NCBI GenBank assembly: GCA_964468375.1
Contig: CAYXUW010000034.1
Span: 1-19,634, forward strand
Origin: CAYXUW01 sp964468375
Lineage (GTDB): Bacteria > Planctomycetota > Phycisphaerae > Sedimentisphaerales > Anaerobacaceae
DNA: 19,634 bases
Reading direction: 5' to 3'
Both the position numbers and the translations under genes were made by a program. This document shows, one piece after another, positions 7,575 through 15,085 of this stretch. The notes beneath the pieces are model-generated. The model searched no databases. It saw only the letters and a list, made by a program, of their open reading frames with translations, and had not been told where the DNA came from. Positions within the stretch are counted from its first letter, which is position 1; each line of letters starts with the position of its first letter.

Positions 7575-8489
7575 TCAGGGCTGAGGAAAAAGGGCATTCA
7601 TAAAAACCGCGATAATATCATAAAAGGCGTGTGCGCCGGCGGTAATTCCGAAGCCGCGAACTGCAAAAAGGACAGCAAAATAGACACCTGCAATTATACG
7701 AAAACCAAACTCCGGCCAGCTGAAGGGGCTGCTCTGTACGAACTGCCCCTCCAGATATATTATGTGATGATATGCGCTGAACAGGGCCGCCGAAACAAGA
7801 ATTGAAAGTACGATTGAGACTCTGTGACTAAGCCGACAAATATCCTGAAACAGTATCATCAAGACGATAATCAAAATCAGCCGAAAAACAAGCTCTTCAT
7901 AAATCCCAGCGCCTATGCCGGTAACAACATTAGCTAAAAGCCCCTGCCATTTCCCGTCACCACCTCCCTGCTCTTCCGTCACAGGCAAGTTATCATTAGT
8001 AACAGAAGAGCAGCTTAAAACCACATCGCTCCGTACCTGCGTCATTCTGCTTGTGAATCGGTCAATACTACTCTGCCGCTGATACGAGCTGCTCAAAAAC
8101 ATACTCAAGACAATCAGCGGAACCGCAAGCAAAATGCACTCGCCCGCCATCGGGAAAATATCACCAAGCCAAAAACGCCACTTTTTGCGGGACGTCACCT
8201 GCAGCGCCGCCAAAATCACTACGACCGTAAGCGGGGTAGCCGCCCATCCGAACTTGCTGCCTAACCCTATATGCACGAGAAAATCCTGCAGCCACGAAAA
8301 TGCCACCACCCGTCCCTGCCAGTAGCGTCTTAGTAAATCGGTATTGATAAGAACCGTGCCCAACTCGTAGAAGATGATAAACGGCAACAGAAAGACTATG
8401 GCGTAAATCGGTCGGGACGTCCGTTCTAAATAGGAATCCTGCACAAAGTTAAACAACTGGCTCGCGCTGTACTTTTTCTTGTCTTTCAT
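7575..8489 (-). CDS. CPBP family intramembrane metalloprotease (CAAX protease-like)
   Basis: A 304-residue multi-pass membrane protein of the CPBP (Abi / type II CAAX prenyl protease-like) family, putative glutamate-type intramembrane proteases. All family motifs are present: EELVFR (Glu198, Glu199, Arg203), FSAYHH (Phe237, His241) and HAFYD (His287, Asp291). Hydrophobic segments flank them (about 29-49, 88-98, 120-136, 205-215, 226-238 and 270-278). An unusual 50-residue polar insert (about 133-182, with GGGDG) separates the N-terminal helices from the catalytic core. I start at the ATG at 8489 because the upstream TTG at 8522 has no ribosome site. It is divergent from the glycosylase gene. 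Substrate unknown; roles of relatives range from peptide maturation and self-immunity to membrane protein quality control. Confidence 0.88.
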   Translation of the reverse strand: MKDKKKYSASQLFNFVQDSYLERTSRPIYAIVFLLPFIIFYELGTVLINTDLLRRYWQGRVVAFSWLQDFLVHIGLGSKFGWAATPLTVVVILAALQVTSRKKWRFWLGDIFPMAGECILLAVPLIVLSMFLSSSYQRQSSIDRFTSRMTQVRSDVVLSCSSVTNDNLPVTEEQGGGDGKWQGLLANVVTGIGAGIYEELVFRLILIIVLMILFQDICRLSHRVSIVLSILVSAALFSAYHHIIYLEGQFVQSSPFSWPEFGFRIIAGVYFAVLFAVRGFGITAGAHAFYDIIAVFMNALFPQP

Positions 8490-8610
8490 TCTGCCTGCCG
8501 TCTCTTGCTTTACAAGTGCCAAGAAATTAGTTGACCGAACGGCTAAAATTTCGCAGAGTTTACTTCAAATAAGCTGGAATTACAACAATCAAACACAATG
8601 CTTTTTAACA

Positions 8611-9276
8611 ATGAAAATGACAACTGAAAAGCTGACCGAAATCTATCAACTGCTTTTCGACCGCTTCGGCCCACAGAGGTGGTGGCCGGGTGAAACTGAA
8701 TTTGAGATAATTACGGGCGCCATCCTCACCCAAAATACGAACTGGGCCAACGTCGAAAAAGCGATAGCGAAACTAAAATCTGTAAATCTGTTAACCCCTG
8801 AAAAATTACACCGACTCGATACTTCAAAGCTGGCCGAGCTTATACGGCCGGCCGGTTACTACAATATAAAAGCAAAACGGCTAAAAAGTTTCCTAGCATG
8901 GCTCTTTGAAAACTACGATGGCCAACTGACGAATCTCGAAGGGCTCGACACCAACATTTTAAGAGGCGAACTTTTGGCGATAAAAGGCATCGGCCGGGAG
9001 ACTGCTGATTCGATTTTATTATACGCTTTTAACAGGCCCATCTTCGTCGTAGACGCCTATACTGCGAGGGTCGCTGTTCGCCACGGGTTAATCGAGCCGG
9101 ATGCCGACTACGAGCAACTGCGGGAATTATTCCAATCGAATCTGCCTGAGGATACTAGGCTTTTCAATGAATATCATGCTCTGCTGGTAAGAGCCGGTAA
9201 AGAATTCTGCAGAGCTAAAGCCAGATGTCACCTTTGTCCGCTGGAAAAACTACCGCATACACTCGAGGCGCAATAG
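8611..9276 (+). CDS. EndoIII-superfamily DNA glycosylase, MagIII/COG2231-like
   Basis: A 221-residue HhH-GPD fold protein for base excision repair. The family hallmark LTQNTNWANVEKAI is at 39-52, the helix-hairpin-helix LLAIKGIGRETADSIL at 121-136, and the catalytic aspartate is Asp148 (VVDAYTARV). The position equal to Lys120 of E. coli EndoIII is Glu130, which matches the MagIII-like (COG2231) branch and predicts a monofunctional glycosylase without lyase activity; in relatives the substrate is an alkylated purine such as 3-methyladenine. Only three cysteines remain at the C-terminal Fe-S position (Cys200, Cys206, Cys209). The open frame extends upstream to 8479, but this would overlap the divergent CPBP gene; the ATG at 8611 (or 8617) matches the family start. 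No strong ribosome site is visible. Confidence 0.88.
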   Translation: MKMTTEKLTEIYQLLFDRFGPQRWWPGETEFEIITGAILTQNTNWANVEKAIAKLKSVNLLTPEKLHRLDTSKLAELIRPAGYYNIKAKRLKSFLAWLFENYDGQLTNLEGLDTNILRGELLAIKGIGRETADSILLYAFNRPIFVVDAYTARVAVRHGLIEPDADYEQLRELFQSNLPEDTRLFNEYHALLVRAGKEFCRAKARCHLCPLEKLPHTLEAQ

Positions 9277-9289
9277 CGCCACATTTTCC

Positions 9290-9317
9290 TTGCAAACAAA
9301 CATTTGCCTGCTATACT
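9290..9317 (+). promoter_or_regulatory. Probable sigma70 promoter upstream of the membrane protein gene
   Basis: TTGCAA (9290-9295), a 16-base spacer and TATACT (9312-9317) lie in the 122-bp gap between the glycosylase and the membrane protein. The predicted leader to the ATG at 9399 is about 75 bases, so the membrane protein can be transcribed separately from the glycosylase. Confidence 0.5.
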
Positions 9318-9398
9318 GCACACATAAAACAATATTTAAGAACCAGCTTTCTTCTTAAATTAAAAGGAAAAGAACAATCCACTGATTCTGGAGGGCAT

Positions 9399-10343
9399 AT
9401 GGAGCAGCGACCATCCAGCGTAAGCGTAATCGACCCGATTAGTCCTGCTATCGACAGGGTAAAATTAATGCTTTTCAAACCCTTCGATTTGGGCAAATGG
9501 TTCACCGTCGGCTTCTGCGCGTGGCTGGCGTATCTTGGGACCGGCGGGGGTGGTGGAGGACCGCAAGTCAATATGCCCGCCAAATCGGGTCAGTCACAAA
9601 CCCACATAAAAGAGGAAATCGGCGAAGGCGTCTACGTGGCAAAGGAGTACATTTTACATAACCTGCACTGGCTGATACCTGTAACAGTCACTATCGTGGT
9701 TGCGGTAATATGTCTTGGCCTTATTATTACCTGGCTAAGCAGCCGGGGAAGATTTATGTTCCTTCACTGCGTAGCGGGGAACAAGTCGGAAGTCAGAATC
9801 CCCTGGAGCAAATTCAGGAAGCACGGCAACAGTCTTTTTCTGTTCCGATTTGTGCTGGGCATAATCAGCTTTTTTATAGTAATCGTGCCTATAATCGGCA
9901 TTATCCTGCTTATACTTACCATTACAAAGGGGGCCGTCTCAAATGTATTTCCCGTCTCCGGCATTGTATTTCTCAGTTTGATTATAATTGCCCTCTCGAT
10001 AATTCTATTTTTGGTGAGGAAGTTTACCTTCGACTTTGTCGCGCCGATAATGTTTCTGCAGACGGAAAGCTGCACCGCCGCTTGGCGGCAATTCCTGGCA
10101 ATACTCTCCGTTAACAAGGCCCGCATCACATTATACCTGCTATTCCAGATTGTAATATCAGTGGCAATAAGCGCCATTATTGCTATTGGCGCCTGTATAG
10201 GATGCTGTCTCTGCTGCGCAAGCGTGCTGCTATTCGTGCCTTATATCGGTACCGTCGTTCTGCTGCCTCTGTTCGTTTTCAAACGGGCATACTCACTTTA
10301 TTACCTGCGGCAGTTCGGACCCAACTTCGACGTATTCGTCTGA
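9399..10343 (+). CDS. Multi-pass membrane protein, unknown function
   Basis: A 314-residue integral membrane protein with about six hydrophobic segments (about 34-47, 92-113, 150-174, 187-206, 244-265, 272-294). The soluble N-terminus (SVIDPISPAIDRVKLMLFKPFDLGKWFTVGFCAWLA) resembles the start of predicted 'DUF7544/DUF4013-like' membrane proteins, in which a short amphipathic lead-in precedes repeated hydrophobic helices; this is recollection, not a match I can verify. Two oddities: a run of six glycines (49-54) right after the first hydrophobic segment, and a cysteine cluster GACIGCCLCCAS (264-275) inside a membrane helix. The ATG follows a GGAGGG site by 5 bases, so the longer in-frame start at 9225 is rejected. 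No catalytic motif is seen. Confidence 0.83.
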   Translation: MEQRPSSVSVIDPISPAIDRVKLMLFKPFDLGKWFTVGFCAWLAYLGTGGGGGGPQVNMPAKSGQSQTHIKEEIGEGVYVAKEYILHNLHWLIPVTVTIVVAVICLGLIITWLSSRGRFMFLHCVAGNKSEVRIPWSKFRKHGNSLFLFRFVLGIISFFIVIVPIIGIILLILTITKGAVSNVFPVSGIVFLSLIIIALSIILFLVRKFTFDFVAPIMFLQTESCTAAWRQFLAILSVNKARITLYLLFQIVISVAISAIIAIGACIGCCLCCASVLLFVPYIGTVVLLPLFVFKRAYSLYYLRQFGPNFDVFV

Positions 10344-10460
10344 AAGAACAACATCTTTAACACAAACGTATGATATTCTGTCTGTAATGCGCAAAAGCAT
10401 ATCTTGACAAATGTCTTTTTTTATACAAAATCAGGGTTTTGAACTGAAAGAAGCTGAAAA

Positions 10461-11315
10461 GTGTCGCACAGAATCGTATCTAAAGAACAACTTAGCGAAA
10501 ACGTTTTTACCGCTGATGTCGAAGCTCCTCTTATTGCGCGGGCGGCGAAACCGGGCCAATTCATTATTCTCGCCATAAATAACGAATACAGCGAACGAAT
10601 ACCGCTTACAATCAATAATGCCGACGCCGTCGGCGGCACCATAACTCTGATTTGGCAGCGCGTCGGAAAAACCACCGCCGAACTGGCTGACATCCCAAAA
10701 GGAGGCCAAATAGCCAGTGTAGTCGGGCCGTTAGGCAAACCGTCGCACATTAAAAACTTCGGCACCGTCGTCTGCGTCGGTGGTGGAGTCGGCAACGCAC
10801 CATTGCTGCCAATTACAAAAGCCATTAAAAAAACAGGCAATAAAATAATCACTATACTCGGCGCGAAAACAAAAGACCTGCTCATCCTCGAAGATAAATT
10901 TGCTGCTCTGAGCGACGAGCTTATAACCACAACCGACGACGGCTCATACGGACGAAAAGCTTTGGTAACCGAGCCGCTGAAAGAGATTTGTCAGCGTTCG
11001 CCGAAGCCTGACCAGGTCTTTGCGATCGGACCGGCCATAATGATGAAATTCTGCTGTGAAGTGACAAAACAATTCGATATACCCACACAGGTCTCGCTCA
11101 ATACCATTATGGTCGACGGCACGGGTATGTGCGGCGGGTGCAGAATTGAATACGACGGTAAGCCGAAGTTTGTTTGTGTTGACGGACCGGAATTCGACGG
11201 CCATAAAGTCAACTTTGACCTGATGATAAAAAGATTAAACGCCTACAAGAACGCTGAACAAAAGGCGCACGAAGAATATAAAAAGCATAGATGTAAAATA
11301 GGCCTCGACGAGTAG
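10461..11315 (+). CDS. nfnA: NADH-dependent ferredoxin:NADP+ oxidoreductase, subunit A (NfnA/SudB)
   Basis: The 284-residue small subunit of the electron-bifurcating Nfn complex, which couples NADH and reduced ferredoxin oxidation to NADP+ reduction in the cytoplasm. Ferredoxin-NADP reductase fold: FAD-binding RIPLTI (46-51), then GGGVGNAPLLP (107-117) in the NAD-binding half. The C-terminal [2Fe-2S] site is GTGMCGGC...C with Cys224, Cys227 and Cys239; Asp219 just ahead fits the known three-Cys-one-Asp ligation of NfnA. The start is GTG at 10461, which gives the typical family N-terminus; AAGAAG lies about 8 bases upstream. nfnB follows after 14 bases, so the two are cotranscribed. Earlier annotations call it sulfide dehydrogenase beta subunit. 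Confidence 0.95.
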   Translation: MSHRIVSKEQLSENVFTADVEAPLIARAAKPGQFIILAINNEYSERIPLTINNADAVGGTITLIWQRVGKTTAELADIPKGGQIASVVGPLGKPSHIKNFGTVVCVGGGVGNAPLLPITKAIKKTGNKIITILGAKTKDLLILEDKFAALSDELITTTDDGSYGRKALVTEPLKEICQRSPKPDQVFAIGPAIMMKFCCEVTKQFDIPTQVSLNTIMVDGTGMCGGCRIEYDGKPKFVCVDGPEFDGHKVNFDLMIKRLNAYKNAEQKAHEEYKKHRCKIGLDE

Positions 11316-11329
11316 ATTGGTTTTTTGAA

Positions 11330-12823
11330 ATGACTGAAAAAGAAAGACAAGAACTCCTCCGGCAGCTTCTGGAAAAACAAAAATCCGGCAGCCTGAAACC
11401 CAAAGACAGATATGAAATCCCTCCGCAGGATATGCCTGCTCAGGACGCCGTCGAAAGAAGAGGCAACGTCAACGAAGTAGCAACCGGCTACACCGAAGCG
11501 CAGGCCCGGCTCGAAGCAATGCGGTGTTTGCAATGCAAAAACGCCCCCTGTGTTGACGGGTGTCCGGTCCAGATAAAGATAAAAGATTTCGTAGCTGCCA
11601 TCGCAGACGGCGATTACAAAAGAGCCATAAACATTATCAAGGAAAACTCTCTGCTGCCCGCTGTCTGCGGCAGAGTATGCCCGCAGGAAGTCCAGTGCCA
11701 GCAAACCTGCACGGTAGGGCTAAAATTCAAAGACCCGACAAAAGCTGTCTCAATAGGCCGTCTGGAAAGATTTGTCGCCGACCTCGACCGGGGTCAGGAC
11801 GCCATCCCATCTGTCGCACCCGATACAGGAATGAAAGTCGCCGTCATCGGTTCTGGGCCCGGCGGCATCGTCGCAGCCACCGACACCAGAAAAACGGGGC
11901 ACAATGTCACCATCTTCGAAGCATTTCACAAACCCGGCGGCGTTATGGTCTATGGAATTCCCGAATTCAGGCTGCCCAAGGCCATCGTCCAGAAGGAAAT
12001 TGATACGCTCACCAAGATGGGCGTTAAAATCGTTTGCAATTTCATTGTCGGCAGAACAAAAACAGTCGAACAGCTTATGAAAGAGGACGGCTTTGATGCG
12101 GTCTATATCGGCGTCGGAGCGGGACTGCCGAGATTTATGGGTATCGAAGGCGAGTCCCTTGTCGGAGTTTACAGCGCAAACGAATACCTCACGCGCGCCA
12201 ATCTCATGAAGGCCTACAAATTCGGCAAAGGTGCCGACACGCCGATAGCGCTCGCAAAGAAAGTCGCCGTTATCGGCGGCGGTAACGTCGCTATGGACTC
12301 AGCCAGAACAGCCGTCCGCCTCGGTGCAGAAAAAGTTTATCTCATCTACCGCAGAAGCGAAAAGGAAATGCCCGCACGGATTGAAGAAGTCCATCACGCA
12401 AAAGAAGAGGGTGTCGAGTTTCATATATTGCGAAATCCTAAACGGATAATCGGCGACGAAAACAGTCACGTAACCGCTATCGAATGTCTGAAGTACCGGC
12501 TCGGCGAACCGGACGAATCCGGCAGACGCAGACCTATCCCGATAGAGGGTTCGGAATTTCAAATCGAAGTTGATACTGTAATTGTGGCCATCGGTAACGC
12601 CGCAAATCCGCTGATTCACCAGACTACTCCCGGCCTAGAGTTTAACAAATGGGGTAATATCGTCGTTGATGAAAACTGCAAAACTTCGCTCGAAGGCGTT
12701 TATGCCGGCGGCGACATTGTCCTCGGCGCCGCAACCGTTATTCTCGCGATGGGCCAGGGCAGAATCGCCGCCGCCGCGATAAACCAACACCTCTCACAGA
12801 AGAAAGCTAAACACCAATCCTGA
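11330..12823 (+). CDS. nfnB: NADH-dependent ferredoxin:NADP+ oxidoreductase, subunit B (NfnB; GltD-like)
   Basis: The 497-residue large subunit of Nfn, homologous to the small subunit of NADPH-glutamate synthase (often annotated gltA or gltD). N-terminal cysteines for two [4Fe-4S] clusters: Cys66, 69, 74, 78 (CLQCKNAPCVDGCP) and Cys113, 117, 123, 127 (CGRVCPQEVQCQQTC). The FAD-binding motif is VIGSGPGGI (172-180), and a second Rossmann motif VIGGGNVAMDSARTA for NADPH follows near residue 316. The C-terminal YAGGDIVLGAATVILAMGQG completes the FAD site. Adjacency to nfnA separates it from true glutamate synthase. No strong ribosome site precedes the ATG, and translation may be coupled to nfnA. 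Confidence 0.95.
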   Translation: MTEKERQELLRQLLEKQKSGSLKPKDRYEIPPQDMPAQDAVERRGNVNEVATGYTEAQARLEAMRCLQCKNAPCVDGCPVQIKIKDFVAAIADGDYKRAINIIKENSLLPAVCGRVCPQEVQCQQTCTVGLKFKDPTKAVSIGRLERFVADLDRGQDAIPSVAPDTGMKVAVIGSGPGGIVAATDTRKTGHNVTIFEAFHKPGGVMVYGIPEFRLPKAIVQKEIDTLTKMGVKIVCNFIVGRTKTVEQLMKEDGFDAVYIGVGAGLPRFMGIEGESLVGVYSANEYLTRANLMKAYKFGKGADTPIALAKKVAVIGGGNVAMDSARTAVRLGAEKVYLIYRRSEKEMPARIEEVHHAKEEGVEFHILRNPKRIIGDENSHVTAIECLKYRLGEPDESGRRRPIPIEGSEFQIEVDTVIVAIGNAANPLIHQTTPGLEFNKWGNIVVDENCKTSLEGVYAGGDIVLGAATVILAMGQGRIAAAAINQHLSQKKAKHQS

Positions 12824-12845
12824 CGAACCTAGCGTCTGCTTTATA

Positions 12846-13325
12846 TCATCTCAGAATCGTCTCGTCCGGAACATTTCCGTTTTTGAAATGTTTATCCAGC
12901 CAGCCGGACTTAACATTGTCCCTGCTGTCGAAATGTTTGACGTAGGGCTTGATATCAAGAACAGGTGTTCCGTCCAAAACATCAACTTCCGTAAAATGCA
13001 TCTTATTGGCTTCTATCTTTTTGATTTTAACAATGGAAAACCCTATATGATTAGGCCGATGAGGACTTCTTATTGCGAATATTCCGTGCTTGTCCGGCTC
13101 CAAGAAAGGCCTGCCCTCAATTTCTTCTCTCTGCGATTGATGGAAATAGTACAGGATTATAGCATGACTGAATCCTTCGAGGTCTTTTAAACCGCCTGCG
13201 TATTTACCCTCCAATTCAATCCATGCCTCTGCATCGTCCCTGAAAACTCCCTGAATAGGAATATCCTTACCTTCTTTGTAAGGCGAATGGATTTTCCCAA
13301 TCGGATGCATTACTATCTGTTCCAT
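12846..13325 (-). CDS. trmO: TrmO-family tRNA (t6A37-N6) methyltransferase, compact form
   Basis: A 159-residue protein of the TrmO/YaeB/TsaA beta-barrel family, SAM-dependent methyltransferases that convert t6A37 to m6t6A37 in tRNA. Signature motifs: IGKIHSPYKEG at the N-terminus, GFSHAIILYYF, RSPHRPNHIGFS (86-97) and DVLDGTPVLDIKPYV (115-129). It lacks the C-terminal domain of the E. coli enzyme (about 235 residues), as in many archaeal and bacterial members. Activity on t6A is assumed from family membership. I chose the ATG at 13325 rather than the adjacent TTG at 13328; AGAAGG lies 9 bases ahead. Its ATG overlaps the stop of a 49-codon open frame (13325-13474), see findings. It is convergent with nfnB. 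Confidence 0.88.
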   Translation of the reverse strand: MEQIVMHPIGKIHSPYKEGKDIPIQGVFRDDAEAWIELEGKYAGGLKDLEGFSHAIILYYFHQSQREEIEGRPFLEPDKHGIFAIRSPHRPNHIGFSIVKIKKIEANKMHFTEVDVLDGTPVLDIKPYVKHFDSRDNVKSGWLDKHFKNGNVPDETILR

Positions 13326-13499
13326 CAAACCAGGCCTTCTTGATATATTCTATTGACCTTCCGTATTCCCTTCGGCATTATCTCTATTCCAGCGATTTTT
13401 GCAACACTACAAATTCCTAAAGCTCGCCGTTCTTTTGTGCAAACAAAATTCCAAAAGCTGAATCTCGGCGCCATCCCATGTTTTACACAACTCACAAAA

Positions 13500-14342
13500 T
13501 CACATTACCGTCTTCACTATAGTCAACACGCCCAGGGCAATAGTTAGCAACGCAATCGCCACCTTGAGCCTTCTCTCGTTCATTATCTTTACGCTCTTCG
13601 CCGAAAGAGGCACCGACAGCACCGCTCCAATGATAATATAAGGAGCAAGCACCCAATCAACCGGGTTTTTGCAAACGAGAACGTACATAATCACCCCCAC
13701 GAGACATGTTAAACCTTCAGCCAAAGATGTAATACCAATAGCACTTTTACTTTCGATTCCAGACAGAACCTGTCCGCTTGTTACCACCGGCCCATATCCT
13801 CCCCCGCTCATACCTTTATTGAATGAAGCAATCAAACCCAAAAAAATGATTCTTTTCTTTGAAAATTTAAAATTTCTGTTGAAGCAAATCAGAATAATTA
13901 TTCCCATCGACAACACTAAACACCCGATGTAAAGCTTTAACCAGAATTTAGGAATGCTAATTGCTACAAAAACCGCTATGATAGTGCCGAAAATGCTACA
14001 AGCTGCTAAAAGCATCGCTACTTTCAAGTGCAGAGGGAATGCGCTCCTGAGATTTTCAACATAACCCAGCGGACGGAGCATATATTTAATCTTGAATATA
14101 TCCGCTGTCTTTGGCTTTAAATTTACATTGCCTTCGCGGTGATGAAAAAAGCCCGCCAACAATCCACTTATTAATTCGGATAGCAAAATCGCAGGGACAA
14201 TCTGCATCGGCGAAAACCCCATAAGTAAAAACACCGGCGTCAGGGTCGTGCCGTATCCCATACCCAGGGTAGAATCCATATACTCGCACAAAAAAGCAAC
14301 TACGGCTATAACGATAATCGTCCAAACTGATAATTCCAACAT
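13500..14342 (-). CDS. TauE/SafE family sulfite/organosulfonate (anion) exporter
   Basis: A 280-residue inner-membrane protein with about eight hydrophobic segments, belonging to the TauE/SafE (COG0730) family. Family features are the N-terminal TLGMGYGTTLTPVFLLMG loop, SELISGLLAGFFHHREGNV (55-73), and the second-half repeat NKGMSGGGYGPVVTSGQ (175-191), giving the internal two-fold symmetry of the family. Members export sulfite, sulfonates or related anions; substrate is not predictable. GGAGAGA lies 9 bases upstream of the ATG. It lies 75 bases downstream of the Rrf2 regulator on the same strand, making one likely transcript and suggesting control by that regulator. Confidence 0.92.
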   Translation of the reverse strand: MLELSVWTIIVIAVVAFLCEYMDSTLGMGYGTTLTPVFLLMGFSPMQIVPAILLSELISGLLAGFFHHREGNVNLKPKTADIFKIKYMLRPLGYVENLRSAFPLHLKVAMLLAACSIFGTIIAVFVAISIPKFWLKLYIGCLVLSMGIIILICFNRNFKFSKKRIIFLGLIASFNKGMSGGGYGPVVTSGQVLSGIESKSAIGITSLAEGLTCLVGVIMYVLVCKNPVDWVLAPYIIIGAVLSVPLSAKSVKIMNERRLKVAIALLTIALGVLTIVKTVM

Positions 14343-14417
14343 GTCGTTTATCTCTCCAAAAGTAACTCTAACCTATTTGGCTCTCTCGTAATTTAAGGTT
14401 TCTCTTAATAATTGAAC

Positions 14418-14819
14418 TCAAATTAGGTCGGAAAGTTTCAGCGCTTCGAGCTTGCTCGAAACATAATCCCGTATATCTTTGAACACCTTCACTATCTGCT
14501 TTTCCCTGGATAGAGGAGTGGACGAGAAAAAATATTTACTCACCGACTCCGTCGGCGCCAGGGCGCCGTCCATAAGCCGCACTATTTCCGCCACACTTAT
14601 TTTCGAGGCCGGCTTCGCCAGCTTATAGCCGCCGCTGGCTCCTCTTCTGGTCTTTATGTAGCCGTTCTGCCTGAGAATTGAGAATAAAAGCACCAAATAA
14701 TGCTCAGGAACATCGCATTTTGAGCTGATTTCTTCTATTTTGATAAAACCTCTCTTCTCGTTTCGAGCCACGTAAAGAAGCGCCAGTATCGAATATTCGC
14801 TTTTGGTAGTTAATTTCAT
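14418..14819 (-). CDS. Rrf2 family transcriptional regulator
   Basis: A 133-residue winged-helix regulator. The start MKLTTKSEYSILALLYVAR and the wing motif RRGASGGYKLAKP (58-70) are diagnostic of Rrf2. The region where IscR, NsrR and RsrR carry three cluster-binding cysteines (about 85-110) contains none; the only cysteine is Cys35 in the recognition helix region. It is therefore more like CymR, which senses cysteine metabolism through a partner or directly, than like an Fe-S sensor. The strong AAGGAG site, consensus promoter and an overlapping palindrome suggest autoregulation. Being upstream of a TauE/SafE exporter, a role in sulfur compound homeostasis is the natural inference. Confidence 0.93.
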   Translation of the reverse strand: MKLTTKSEYSILALLYVARNEKRGFIKIEEISSKCDVPEHYLVLLFSILRQNGYIKTRRGASGGYKLAKPASKISVAEIVRLMDGALAPTESVSKYFFSSTPLSREKQIVKVFKDIRDYVSSKLEALKLSDLI

Positions 14820-14833
14820 TATTGTTCTCCTTT

Positions 14834-14852
14834 CTTAAGTAAGTTAATTAAG
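14834..14852. promoter_or_regulatory. Probable Rrf2 autoregulatory operator (19-bp imperfect palindrome)
   Basis: CTTAAGTAAGTTAATTAAG matches its reverse complement at 16 of 19 positions, with the centre at 14843. It lies immediately downstream of the -10 of the Rrf2 promoter, where a bound dimer would block transcription. Its AT-rich, dyad-symmetric form suits Rrf2-type dimers. Confidence 0.6.
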
Positions 14853-14881
14853 ATAATAAACAAACTTAACATTGTTGTCAA
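14853..14881 (-). promoter_or_regulatory. Sigma70 promoter of the Rrf2-TauE unit
   Basis: On the minus strand, perfect TTGACA (14876-14881), 17-base spacer, then TATTAT (14853-14858). The leader to the ATG at 14819 is about 30 bases and contains the 19-bp palindrome and the AAGGAG site. Confidence 0.8.
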
Positions 14882-14977
14882 GGCAAAAATGAAAATTTCT
14901 CGAGAAATTTCCCTGCCCATTTTCCCTAAAAAAACAGCTTGCCCGTCCTATAATTTCGCCTGTCCGCCAATACTTCT

Positions 14978-15006
14978 TTGACAAAACGCCTTCTTTCCAG
15001 TATGAT
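14978..15006 (+). promoter_or_regulatory. Sigma70 promoter of the DUF1015-aminotransferase operon
   Basis: TTGACA (14978-14983), 17-base spacer, TATGAT (15001-15006): eleven of twelve hexamer bases match consensus and the spacing is ideal. The leader to the ATG at 15086 would be about 73 bases. This also argues against the longer in-frame reading that would begin inside the promoter. Confidence 0.78.
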
Positions 15007-15085
15007 TTTGGATTTCATAAACTTCGGCAAGCTCAAACAAGTGAATACAGGACTGAAACAATATAAAAATTCAAAGACGGTAACG

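Noticed and set aside
10404..10427. TTGACA followed by TATACA upstream of nfnA
   Set aside because: The hexamers are good but the spacer is only 12 bases, too short for sigma70; no alternative -10 at 16-18 bases was found, so the nfnAB promoter remains unassigned.
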